64,000 bases of DNA from NCBI GenBank assembly GCA_002803225.1, contig NXFV01000459.1, positions 38,445-102,444 on the forward strand, read 5' to 3'. The notes beneath the pieces are model-generated. The model saw nothing but the letters and a program-made list of their open reading frames with translations, was not told where the DNA came from and made no database searches. This document shows positions 25,328 through 36,316 of the stretch, piece after piece. A program made the position numbers and the translations under genes. This stretch comes from Gamarada debralockiae. Taxonomy: Eukaryota > Ascomycota > Leotiomycetes > Helotiales > Hyphodiscaceae. The stretch's first letter is position 1; each line of letters begins with the position of its first letter.

Positions 25328-26760
25328 TGGATTGGGAGAAGCTCCGCTGGAAACCCTTCAACTCTAAAAGAGCGAAAATACGAGGTACGAAGGAGCGACT
25401 GCAAAAGAAATATGAGGTAATAACAAAGGACTATTCACCCACCCACATACATCGCCTTCATCTTACTCATATACCATCACCCAAATAGCGTTTACAAAGC
25501 ACAAACATGCTCTCAGGTACTATGACAGAACAAAACCCCAAAGAGTCCAAGTCAGGTCGCAGACCCCGAAACAAAGCCATCCGTAGTGGCAATATGCGCC
25601 GCTATGATGCGGCTGCGGCAGCAATCCCGAGATCCTGGGGTAATACAAGCCTAGTTTTCCGCACCACTCAGACGGCACCTCATCACAGGATTTTCTGCTT
25701 CTCCGGTTCTCCGCCTGGATTTCGGTCAGGGGCATCCAATCTGGAATTGGCTTTTGAGAGGCATGAACGACTCATGGACAAAGGGAGTCAGGGGATTTGT
25801 TCTTGGTCGTTGCTTTGGGTTCTAACGGTGCACATAAAAATCGAGTTGTGGTTACAAGGACGACGAGAGACCCGGATGAAATTCGCTAACTCGCTAATAA
25901 TTCGCCAAGGCTAAACGGTCTGGGTGGCATACACGTGATACACGTGGTGGTTTGGATTTGAAAGGAATTTTTAGGGAGTTGTTTTCGGTGTTTGACGCCT
26001 TTGAAGTTGTTGAAGCCGAGTCTCGAAAATCGCTGTCTCATTGATTACTCTGCTGATGGATCCGGAGGAAAAAATTAAAGATTGTCCTCTTTTGCATTCT
26101 GCTGACAGTGCTAAAACGCGGCAATTGCGGCAAATGCGATCTGACCCTCTGCTATATAAACCACAAGAACTTGAGTCCTCTAAAGTTGCGCAATTATCGG
26201 AACCTACTATGAAGTTCCCTATACAAATATCAACCTTACAGGGCTTTGAGTAACCCGTGGCGTGTTGTAGTTCTCAAGACTCCAGCCAAGACCGCCTCTC
26301 TGCCCGCCTGAAACTCTGTTATTGAGAAGCAGTTATAGCACTATCCTAAACGATTATCGTCTGTTTGATTAGCTCCAAGCTCATACCTCTGCAGAAGAGA
26401 TTGAGGGATAGAATAGAATGGTAATGTGTGTTATTGGTAAATCTGGTTGTGCCCGAGGTGCGTCCTCAATCACAGAACTTACATGTCACTACGCACTGTC
26501 GAGAGCATAGGCCATAAGTGCAACTGTATTTCTCGATCTCCTTTCGCTGTTTCGAACCTCTTCCAGAAATCTTTGGTTGATTATCACTCATTCACCAAAC
26601 CTTGCTCTTCATGGGTCGAGGGTTGGCTCGTTATTTCGTCAAAAATCTGCGCTCAAGCCTCAATACGGAAGTACACGCTATCTTCTAATAAAATTGCTGC
26701 TAGGCAGTTGTTCAAATGGCTGGAACTTGGAAATACATTCAGGACCTCGTTCGCTCCTGA
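25328..26760. other. Intergenic region
   Basis: 1.4 kb without a supported gene. An ORF at 25507-25914 (+) begins with a Lys/Arg-rich stretch but has no recognised domain and is not extended by plausible splicing. The sequence becomes AT-richer towards the pseudogene that follows. Confidence 0.35.
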
Positions 26761-26764
26761 TCGC

Positions 26765-27950
26765 CACCTATCCTCAGAGTCCTTGGGGTACATGCCGCAC
26801 TCCTTCCGACCACAAAAGCAGGCAGCATCCTATGTTACGCCGGCAACACCTGGCAGGAGCCTCAACTTTGGGAGGAGGCCGAGCACAGTAATTATCCACC
26901 TTCTTATCCAAACTACCTAGCTGGATACAAAAAGATCTACAATGCCTTATTTTTCAACTGCTCACAACTGTCATGTCAAACCCGCAGTCACCTCATGCAG
27001 ATCTGTTCTGCTCTGGCCATGCTTTTCTGCCAGATGGTAGGTTAGTCATCGCTGGCGGTACTCAACATTGAGATACAAACAACAGCGGACGAGAAGGAAA
27101 TCTGCAGCACCATGGTCACTGGAGTGGCATTCGAGATACGTGGATCTTCAATCCACGGACTGCTTCCATCACGGCCATTCCAAAACCGCGGCGACAGTTC
27201 TGTGGCGTGGTACCAATCATTTAGATATCTACAAGACCGATATAAATGGCATTATATGGAATATCTCGTGGGAACCCGATCCTGGATGGATAGACTAGGG
27301 CTTAACTTTTCTACAACATATTTTTTGCACTAAGAGCATGTGACAAACTATCTCACTTATCCTGATGCAGTTAAGAAATTTCTCTGGAGACCTCGAGATT
27401 CAAAAACAAGGAATCGAATGCAACTCTAAAGAACGAATTGCGAGCTTGGTGATCATGTCGAGAAACAGCATATGGCGTACGCTACGGTGCTTCGACATAA
27501 CTGGGATGACCGAATTGAGGATTTCAGCAACAGGAATATGTTGGAAGTTATCGCCATTGAGATATACTTCTCACTAATCAACACCTGACCTCTGTAATTT
27601 ATATTAAGGTTCTTACACCTTTCATGTTGATGGTTTCTGGAGCTCCTGCAGCAGATAAAACCAACCCCACCGCGTGCCAGCCTATCCCCGATTCGGGACC
27701 CTTGGCAGGTCCGGACCGAAGAGCTTCAAATGGGCACAGCAATTATTGGACGTCTCCCCTCTTCTTGGCACAAAGACCCAGTTTATTTTCTCTTGGAGGC
27801 AGGAATACACGTGGACTAGACAGCATGGGTGCATGCTGCCTTTATCCATGGGGCGATTGATCGTTCATCGACAACATCTCGTCTTCCTACGTCAAACTAT
27901 CTGCGCGATAAGACCGTCCGCACACCTGCGTTTTGTTTGAACAGTCGGGT
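26765..27950 (+). pseudogene. Broken galactose-oxidase / glyoxal-oxidase-like gene (kelch fold, DUF1929 type)
   Basis: Fragments in different frames together resemble a secreted kelch-type copper radical oxidase. The segment VLGVHAALLPTTKAG...YAGNTW sits in one frame from about 26785. After a frame change, NPQSPHADLFCSGH and FLPDGRLVIAGGTQH follow, ending at a stop at 27069-27071. A third piece, DTWIFNPRTASITAIP, lies just after. Further pieces (LTYPDAVKKFLW, a Trp-rich tail) extend to about 27950. In intact members the blade 'FCxGxxFLPDGRLLVAGGT' is followed directly by 'xAWIFDPxT', so the order is right but the frame is lost several times. No intron set I tried repairs it. It lies immediately upstream of the LaeA-like gene. 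The exact 5' and 3' ends are not defined. Confidence 0.6.
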
Positions 27951-27970
27951 TGTACTGTGAAGAGCACAGC

Positions 27971-29504
27971 ATGGATCTTGACATGGACGAGACGAGTGTC
28001 GCCAACGCAAGTGTGGAACCGGAACGCGATCAAGTGATGGGTAATGCTCCAGCCAATGCCGGGCTCTCGACGGGTGGCGGGAGTTACACCAGTAATAATG
28101 TTGAGGAGAGCGCGTTGCAGAATTTGAATGTGAGACTCTGCCATTCCAAAATTGGAAGAGTTTTGAAGTGGTTGTTGACGAATTGCACATCAGGTGGATA
28201 GTTCGAGTGAGCTTGACTCCGCGATTGGAGATATGACACCCCAGTGAGCCTTCCAAGCAGAGGAAACGGGAAATTGGAGCCTGGATTAAGACTGATATGG
28301 AGATATTGAAGGACTTCGACTATGTCTGCCAGGAGCAGTGTTTATGATTATGTGGAGGAGAATGGAAGGACGTACCATCGATATAAAGAAGGGAGTATGC
28401 TGTCTCTATCTTCGTTAAAGGCAGCTGGTTAACACGTGCGACAGAATATATGTTACCAAACGACAAGGTCAGTATCCTCTACAATCTGATGTAACCGCTT
28501 CTTAAAAAGATGCTAGTCAGAGCAAGACCGCCTTGGTAAGAACGTCTCTCTCACCAAGTACGACCTTTCGCTGAGACAGCTCAATAGATCTCCAACATCA
28601 GCTCTGGATGATCACCCTTTACGATAAGTTACACCTCGCACCAATCAAAGCGCCTAAAGCTGTTCTCGACATCGGGACAGGAACAGGAATCTGGGCAATA
28701 GAATTCGGTTTGTCCTACTCCTAACCTATCTTGATCAATTGCTGACATTCCTCAGCAAACAGACATCCGCAAACAATAGTAGTTGGAAGCGATCTCAGCC
28801 CCATTCAACCAGACTAGTACTTCTCCTCCCTAATCACCTATGTATTCATGGAAATCTTACACCCACTAGTGTCCCCGCAAACTGCCACTTTGAAGTCGAC
28901 GACGCGGAAGACGAATGGAACTACTCCACAAAATTCGACCTCATCCACGGCCGCACTCTCGTAACTTGTTTCAAACAGCCTGGCGTTGTGTTCAAATCCG
29001 CTTTCAACTCCTTAAAACCTGGTGGCTATTTCGAAATGCAAGATCTCATCTTGCCAATGCGAGCAATCGATGATACTCTAAAAGGCACAGCTTTAGAGTA
29101 CTGGTCCGAGACGGCATTAGCAGCGGCAGAGAAACTTGGGATGAGCTGGAAAAATTCAGCGAACTACGTGCAGTATTTTGAAGAGGCGGGGTTTGTTGAT
29201 ATCGAGGAGAAGCACTTTCAGTGGCCGATGAATCCGTGGCCGAAAGGGGAGAGACTGAAGACGTTAGGTGCTTATTGGTTAGAAGATATGTCCAGGGGGC
29301 TAGAGGGACTGAGTATGGCCGTTCTGACTAGGGGCGCTGAGATGAGTAAGGAAGAGGTGGTGGATTTGTCGGCGAAGGCTAGGGACAACTTGAAGGATAA
29401 GAACATACATGCTTATTGTCCTGTGTAAGTATACCTTTCGAGGAAAGATTTGGACTTCGCTAATTTCTTGAAGGATTGTTGTCTATGGCCGCAAGCCATT
29501 GTAG
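27971..29504 (+). CDS. LaeA-like S-adenosylmethionine-dependent methyltransferase
   Basis: Nine exons give one frame of 359 residues: 27971-28129, 28194-28243, 28333-28394, 28445-28467, 28517-28535, 28588-28707, 28756-28816, 28870-29424 and 29474-29504. Every intron has GT-AG ends. The joins rebuild family signatures: YVEENGRTYHRYKEG-KYMLPND, then SEQDRLDLQHQLW. Motif I is AVLDIGTGTGIWAIEFA, followed by VVGSDLSPIQPDYVPANC and FEVDDAEDEW. PGGYFEMQDL and the C-terminal VIVVYGRKPL are typical of the LaeA/UMTA group. LaeA is a nuclear methyltransferase-like regulator of secondary metabolism; many paralogues of this type sit near metabolite clusters and their substrates are unknown. The upstream neighbour is a broken oxidase gene, so any small cluster here appears decayed. 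Small exons of 19 and 23 nt are unusual but frame-consistent. Confidence 0.87.
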
Positions 29505-29773
29505 ATGACTGTTGAGTTTTGGACACCATTCGCATCTTCACTTGGCAGGACTTTGGATAGTTTCGAGGTATATCAACATTCTTATACGCAAGTTGACCTC
29601 CATTTGGTATGTACCTGGTATCACGCTACAGTAGATTGATAGAAATGTGTGGGCTCAACACTCCTTGAACCATTGCATGCTGCGACGAGTGTAGTGACCC
29701 CTACTTGAGTAAGACCAAATAGTTGGCCAGTGGCGGAGGGAATAAGTTCGTGAAAGCAATGCCTTGCCTTTCT

Positions 29774-29862
29774 GTCAGATGAAACCTAGGCTGTTGTGGT
29801 TGCTACGGTGACGGTTGTTTACACGTATATCGGATTCTGGCAACCCAGGTTCTTCCCTCTCC
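29774..29862 (+). repeat. Dispersed repeat, copy 1 of 3
   Basis: Begins GTCAGATGAAACC, followed by a GGTGACGGTTGTTTACAC core and a TTCTTCCCTC end. The same series of blocks occurs at 53803-53939 and 54177-54306 in the same orientation. Most differences between copies are C/T or G/A, as expected after RIP-like mutation. Here it lies between the LaeA-like gene and DPH4. Confidence 0.75.
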
Positions 29863-30041
29863 ATATATAATCCTGAACAGGTAAGAAAGATTGGCATTCA
29901 CATAGGAGGTGAATTACGTGATGATCCTGAAGCGCATGCCTCAGGCATGAAGACCACTGGCCAAATTGGAAATATGATCTTCAAAACCTTACCCCTCCAA
30001 AACATCTTCAACAGCACAACACTTCTCCCATAGATGGATCG

Positions 30042-30650
30042 ATGACACCCGGGCCAAATCCAACACACTACGAGATCCTCGGCCTCTCCTCGTCCCTTCA
30101 AAATGACCCAGACCTCCCGGCGCAAACGCTGCGCGCTGCATACCGGAAGGCGCTGCTGCGTTGGCACCCTGACAAGTCGAATACAAACGGAACGACCTTG
30201 AAGAGCTCCATCTCTGCGGACCAAGCAAAGTTTTCTATTGATCAGATATCAACTGCCTATGCCATGCTCTCAGACTCGAAGAAGAAAGGGGAGTATGACA
30301 AAGACCTCAAGGCTCAAAGCTTATTGAATGGGAGTACAAATGGGAATGGAAGGGTTGGCGGGGACAAAAAGTTTAAGACTGGGGTAGAGGTCATTGATCT
30401 CGATGACTTGGAATATGATGAGGCACAAGGAATATGGTACAGAGGGTGCAGGTGTGGTGACGAGAGGGGCTTTGAAGTTAGGGAGGAGGACTTAGAAGAA
30501 GCAGGGGACGAAGGAGAGGTGGTTGTCGGGTGTAGAGGGTGCAGTCTTTGGCTGAGGGTGCAGTTTGGTGTCGTAGAGGATGAAGGTAATGGGGGGAGAA
30601 TACAGGATGCAGATGGACTGGATGGGAAGGGTGGACACAAAGGAACTTGA
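30042..30650 (+). CDS. DPH4: Diphthamide biosynthesis protein 4 (J-domain, CSL zinc finger)
   Basis: Single exon, 202 residues, ATG 30042. An N-terminal J domain (about 8-88) includes THYEILGL, AYRKALLRWHPDKSN with the HPD triad, and ISTAYAMLSDSKKKGEYD. The C-terminal half has a CSL-type zinc-binding domain: GCRCGDERGFEV and, after a short acidic stretch, GCRGCSLWLRV. J plus CSL in this order defines Dph4 (yeast Jjj3), which supports the [4Fe-4S] enzymes Dph1-Dph2 in the first step of diphthamide synthesis on elongation factor 2. Length is typical for fungi, with an inserted Gly/Asn-rich linker (LNGSTNGNGRVGGDKK). Confidence 0.93.
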   Translation: MTPGPNPTHYEILGLSSSLQNDPDLPAQTLRAAYRKALLRWHPDKSNTNGTTLKSSISADQAKFSIDQISTAYAMLSDSKKKGEYDKDLKAQSLLNGSTNGNGRVGGDKKFKTGVEVIDLDDLEYDEAQGIWYRGCRCGDERGFEVREEDLEEAGDEGEVVVGCRGCSLWLRVQFGVVEDEGNGGRIQDADGLDGKGGHKGT

Positions 30651-31691
30651 AGTTCAGGAAGCACAACTGTTCTCGCATCCAAACTTCTGGATCCAGGGTC
30701 TGCAAGATGTCACGAAGCAGAAGGATCTTCTCTTTATAGAGTTTGTCCCAAAACAGAATACGGCATGAAAGGAGGCACGCGACCAAGGCCCATGAGGATT
30801 GAGATGAAGATGGTCTCCGCATATACTTTCGTCTCCGAACCTATGGTCTAAGATACACAGCATTAGGACGTCACAACTGGACATCCTGGTAGACACATGA
30901 GCATTGTTTCTGGAACCACGGTCCCAGATTCCACAAAGAGGTCATGAGGGAGGAATTTGTTTCCTCCGGTAGTGTGGCACCAGCTACAAAACATGAGTTT
31001 CTCACAGCTCAACCTCGACCATTCTGTCGAGATGCTTGAAAATGGCCAACATGATGCCATTGCACACTACAGGAACCAAAGCCCATCCACGCGGTATCAT
31101 GGTCCATCTCAAGGTCTGGTCTACACCTCAGTCGCATTCAGGTTTCCCAAATGCACAGCACGAGAAAATCACAGCTGGGACTCGATTAATCTGCCCGAGT
31201 GCATTAGAAAGCCTGTATGTCACCACTGCGCAATTACAAATGCTGCAGGTACTTTTCTAGCTCCATAGATAATTTTCAAATCGAAAAAGATGTGCCGACT
31301 TCCTATGACTTCCAATCAGTGCTCGAAAGCTATTGGTCGCCTCAAACTTGCGGTAATATATTCTTGCAACATTCTATTGAATATCAGAGCGCCAACACGT
31401 CGTAGAGGAAGTAACAAGCGGTGTTGGGAGGACTACTGTTGCTGAAGAGAAAAGAAAAATCGCGTCGCACAAAGAAAAGTTCATGCATTCGTGTGCTCAC
31501 CGCCGGGCAGTTTCTAGCCTTTAACCAAAATAGGCAGCATCCTAGATCAAAGTAGGCCTCATCGAAGGCAGAGGCTTGACTCGACGGCTTTTACTTGAAT
31601 CTTTCCTATCACCTGCTCCAGTCCAGCCCCAAGTAGCGCCCACCCCACCTTCACTCCTTCCCCTCTACTCGTTCCTTCCTTCCGAGCGTCA
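30651..31691. other. Intergenic region
   Basis: 1 kb. An ORF at 30957-31268 (+) and overlapping ORFs in another frame do not resemble a known family. Probably 3' flank of DPH4 and promoter of the aminopeptidase gene. Confidence 0.35.
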
Positions 31692-31904
31692 ATGCGTGTC
31701 ATTAACAAGGTGATCGATTTAACGATCCTTACTTCTTTAATACGCCCTTCGGCTTTTGCCTCTTCTTCAACGCAAAGAAGAGTCTTCACTAGCAGCTTCT
31801 CAACCTCGTCGACCTACTTGCTTCGGAATTCAATGTATGTCTATGCCTGACTTTTCCGTTACTCATCCCCTTGACGCCTTCGAACTCTCCAGCAGTTCAA
31901 GTGA

Positions 31905-34872
31905 ATGCCACGCAATGCCATGACAGCATCCCAATGCCCAATTGCCAGAACAGCACCATACGTTTACTCTACATGCAATCTGATTAAACCTCGCAGATCA
32001 CAATCTACCTGCAGACGACCTCAACTATCTAATCACTTCAAACACACTCCTTCTGTCTCGACCACAGTTCGACACTGCTCATACCGAAACAACATGTGCA
32101 AGATGCACGGAGAACCAGGGGCAGACGTGGAGAAGGGTGGAGTGGATGTCACAATGGGCAGAGAGATATTGCCTGCCAATGTTATTCCAAAGCACTACGA
32201 CCTCACATTGGAGCCAGACTTCGAGAACTTCACGTTCAAGGGTACGGTTATTGTGGATTTGGATGTTGTTGAGGACTCAACTTCGATCTCTCTTAACACG
32301 CTGGAAATCGACATCCACAACACCAAGCTTCTCTCTGGATCGCAGACAATCAGGTCAGTGATTGGTAGAGAACAGAGATTTTGAATTGAGTTCTCGGACT
32401 GGGTTAATACGTGATAGCTCTTCCCCCAAAATCTCTTACAACGAGCACACCCAAACCACACAGGTTGCATTCGATAAGGTCTTGGCGAAGGGTTCGAAGG
32501 CTCAGCTTGAGATGGAGTTCACTGGCCAACTCAATGACAAGATGGCTGGGTTCTACCGATCTACATACAAGAATCATGACGGTACCGAGGGCATTCTAGC
32601 AACCACACAAATGGAGCCTACCGATGCTCGTAGAGCTTTCCCCTGCTTCGATGAGCCAGCGTTGAAGGCGGAGTTCACGATAACGTTGATTGCTGACAAG
32701 AAATTTACCTGCTTGAGCAATATGGATGTGGCTTCAGAGACTGCGGTGGGCGCTGGCAAGAAGGCTGTGAAGTTCACAAAATCCCCTCGCATGTCCACCT
32801 ACCTCGTTGCTTTCATTGTTGGAGAGCTCAATTACATTGAGACCAAAGAGTTCCGATTGCCCATCCGGGTCTATGCCCCACCTAATCAGGACATCGAGCA
32901 CGGCCGCTTTTCGTTGAACCTTGCAGCCAGAACTCTCAAATTCTACGAGGAAAAATTTGACAGCCAGTTCCCTCTGCCAAAGATGGATATGGTTGCAATT
33001 CCTGATTTCTCGGCTGGTGCTATGGAGAATTGGGGTCTCATCACCTACCGTGTGGTTGATTTGCTCTATGATGAGAAGACAAGCGGTGCTTCCACCAAGG
33101 AACGTGTTGCCGAGGTCGTCCAACATGAGCTTGCCCATCAATGGTTCGGAAATTTGGTTACCATGGACTTCTGGGATGGTCTTTGGCTGAACGAGGGCTT
33201 CGCCACATGGATGTCATGGTACTCGTGCAACACCTTTTACCCAGAGTGGAAGGTATGGGAGAGCTACGTTACGGACACTCTTCAAGGCGCGCTCTCTCTT
33301 GATTCTTTGCGCAGCAGTCATCCAGTCGAGGTTCCTGTTAAGCGAGCTGACGAGGTCAACCAAATCTTCGACGCTATCTCATATTCCAAGGGATCATGTG
33401 TCCTCCGCATGATCTCGAAGTATGTTGGAGAAGACGTCTTCATGGAAGGTATCCGCAAATATTTGAAGAAGCACGCTTACGGTAACACCCAGACTAGTGA
33501 TCTGTGGGCTGCTCTGAGCCAGGCAAGCGGCAAGGATATCGGAAAAGTTATGGATATCTGGACTAAGCATGTTGGTTATCCCGTCGTCACCGTCACTGAG
33601 AACGAGAAAGACAACACTATTCACGTGAAGCAAAATCGCTTGTTGCGAACTGCAGATGTGAAGCCAGAGGAAGACACGACCATCTATCCGGTCTTCTTGG
33701 GTCTCCGAACCCAGGATGGTATCGATGAGCAACTGGAGTTGTCGAAACGGGAGGACTCGTTCAAGGTTCCCGATTTGGATTTCTTCAAGTTAAATGCTGA
33801 TCACACCAGTCTTTACCGAACTTCCTACACTCCCGCCCGCCTCGAAAAACTTGGAAAGGCTGCCAAGGAGGGCAAGCTCAGTACAGAAGATCGCGCCGGA
33901 ATGTTGGCCGATGCTGGAGCGCTTGCCGCATCAGGATACCAAAAGACCTCCGGAGTTTTGAACCTGCTCAAGGGATTCGATAGCGAGAAGGAGTTTGTCG
34001 TTTGGAGTGAAATTCTCACCCGACTTGGTGCGATTCAGGGTGCCTGGGTCTTCGAAGACCAGAGTATTAGAGATGGCCTCGAGTCATTCCAATGTGACCT
34101 TGTGAGCGAGAGAGCCCACAAGGCGGGTTGGGAATTTAAGGAGACCGATGACCACATTCAGCAGCAATTTAAGGGTATGCTTTTCGGAAGTGCCGGCATG
34201 GCGGGTGACAAGAAGGTCATCGATGCTGCAAAAGTTATGTTCAAGAAGTTCGCGGCAGGTGACAAGTCAGCCATCCACCCCAACATTAGAGGCAGCGTCT
34301 TTGGCATGGCTTTGAAGTATGGAGGCAAGGAAGAGGTAAGCTCGACATCTTGTTGGCATCGACAGCTTATCTGACGTTGGCAGTACGACATCGTTCTCGA
34401 CACATACCGCAATTCCAAAAACAGCGACGAGCGCAACACAGCTCTCCGAACATTAGGTCGTGCCAAGGATCCCGAACTCATTAAGAAGACTCTATCCCTC
34501 CCCTTCAGCGGCGAAGTCAAGGAGCAAGATATCTACATGCCAGTCAGCGGTCTTAGAACCCATCCTGAGGGCATTGAAGCTTTGTACGGCTGGATGACTG
34601 AAAACTGGGAGGAACTTTCACGAAGACTCCCTGCTGGTCTTTCCATGCTTGGCACGATGGTCTCGATCTGTACTTCAAGCTTCACGCGAAACGAGGACAT
34701 CGAGCGAATTCAAAAGTTCTTCGAGAAGAGAAGCACCAAAGGTTTCGACCAAGGTCTTGCCCAAAGTTTGGACGCTATCAAAGCAAAGGCTGCTTGGCTC
34801 GGTCGAGATAGAAAGGATGTCAAGGACTGGGTTACATCTTACCAGGTCAAGAACATCAAGAGCGAGTTGTAA
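31905..34872 (+). CDS. APE2: M1-family zinc aminopeptidase (Ape2/Aap1, puromycin-sensitive type)
   Basis: Three exons, 31905-32353, 32418-34335 and 34384-34872, encode 951 residues from ATG 31905, or 888 from the internal ATG 32094 (MCKMHG), where the conserved protein begins. Introns are 64 and 48 nt. The substrate loop GAMENWGLITYR precedes the zinc site HELAHQWFGN (HExxH at about 386-390 in the long form) and WLNEGFATW, which supplies the third zinc ligand Glu. The N-terminal domain (PKHYDLTLEPDF) and the C-terminal ERAP1-like helical domain are complete. The enzyme removes N-terminal residues from peptides. The 63-residue leader of the long form lacks acidic residues and is rich in Arg, Ser and Thr, so it may be a mitochondrial presequence; see findings for a further upstream start. 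Confidence 0.94.
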
Positions 34873-35019
34873 GGTATTAATATTGCTACATGGCATTCAT
34901 GGAGCTCGGGTTAGGATAATGGGTTAGATGACGAATGCATATCAAAGCATTACATATTAGTGGCATATACAGGGCAACCCTATCAATATGTATTACACTA
35001 CTGCAGAACAGAGCATCAA

Positions 35020-36316
35020 TCAAAGATTCTTGAACCTCCCCGGTACCGGTCGATAGGTGTGGCTTTCCCAATTATCGTTCTCGCCTTTCCGTGTCGGCGG
35101 TCTGGCACTGGCACCAGCTTGATCCCATTCAATGCTCACAGCATCATGACTCCGATTGTATTTCGCGCCCTTGAACCACAGCTCAAATTTCAAATCCGCT
35201 GGCGCGATGATGACTCGTACGGTGAAGGTTGCGATGTAGTAGCGCTTTCCTTGCCAGCAATGCTTGTTCTTGAGCTCGAATTCACGTTCGTTCACTTCTT
35301 TCAGGTCGGACTGCACGTCGCAGAGTTTGAGCGCACCAGCCTGCTTCAATATCCTGGGCAATGACTCTCGATCGTTGTGCGATATTATCATTGTCGTGTC
35401 CCATTTTCGTTCGGGATCCCCGGGGTTCAACTTCTTTGTAAGGTCTTTTCACATGCGGAGTCCGTGTCGATCGTATCGCCCTGCTGGATGTTAGTTTCCA
35501 AGTGGATATTGGGTACTGCATTAATTGGGATATAGGACATCAATCGTTCAACCTATCCCAGCGACTGAGAAAAGACATTTCGGGTAGCTACAAGCCATCT
35601 AGAGAGCCAAGAGTTTAATTACTCAAGTCAAGGCTCCAGCGGGCTACAAAAGTTCTGTCCGAATTCTTGTTCGTTGAACTTCATTGAGCGATTCATAAAT
35701 TATATCCCAATTAATACGGCATTAGTACCGACTTACCTTCTTGATGAGCCAGTCGATTTGATTTATAGCCCATTTCTGCCCTTTGACGTAGAAATCGTAT
35801 TGTACGTCGGCGTTCACGTGGATTTCGGGGTTGTATAGTTGGCGACAGAAAACGCCGTAGCTTGCTCGTGCTCTGGTAACCGCGTCAGCTCAATCTCCCT
35901 TTCATATTTCTTCTGTATTATTTAGGAAAGGGACTTTGAAAAACATACATTATCGTCTTCAGCACCGCAGTTCCAGACACCAGTCTCTGCTTCCTATCCA
36001 TCACCAACCTTTTCACTGCCGAAAGTCTCGGCTCTTGTGAGCGGATTATCGTAATGTTTGTTGAGCCGTACTTTTGCTCAAGTTCCGTTTTCACATATGG
36101 AGAGCCTTCTAGACCGCCGCTAAGGACCAAGATCTCTATGTCCTCAATGTGTCTCTTGTTGCATCAACTCAAATACAAGGAGGGGAGAAAGACTCACTAC
36201 TGATTGAGTACTCCTCTTCGTTCGCATCCATTCGATCTGCTCGTCTATGCGCCTGATGATTCCACGAATCTGGTTATCGAAGAGGGCCTGGATCTCAGCT
36301 CTCAGAGTTGGTCAGT
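35020..36316 (-). pseudogene. 5'-truncated, frameshifted Hsp70-like gene
   Basis: Reading from 36316 down, the segments match the C-terminal part of fungal Hsp70/actin-like ATPases: ALFDNQIRGIIRRIDEQIEW, HIEDIEILVLSGGLEGSPYV, RLSAVKRLVMDRKQRL, RARASYGVFCRQLYNPEIH, KGQKWAINQIDWLIKK, then (after an intron of about 250 nt) QGDTIDTDSACEKT, and in another frame LNPGDPERKWDTTM through to a stop at 35020. The N-terminal phosphate-binding and connect motifs are absent; upstream of 36316 the sequence turns into low-complexity repeat DNA. At about 35439-35441 the frame changes as if one base were lost. Both lesions argue for a dead gene. Intact relatives are cytosolic ATPases of unknown role, common in accessory regions of fungal genomes. 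Confidence 0.8.

Noticed and set aside
30957..31268. 103-codon ORF downstream of DPH4
   Set aside because: No family features and competing frames; may be remnant sequence but cannot be supported.
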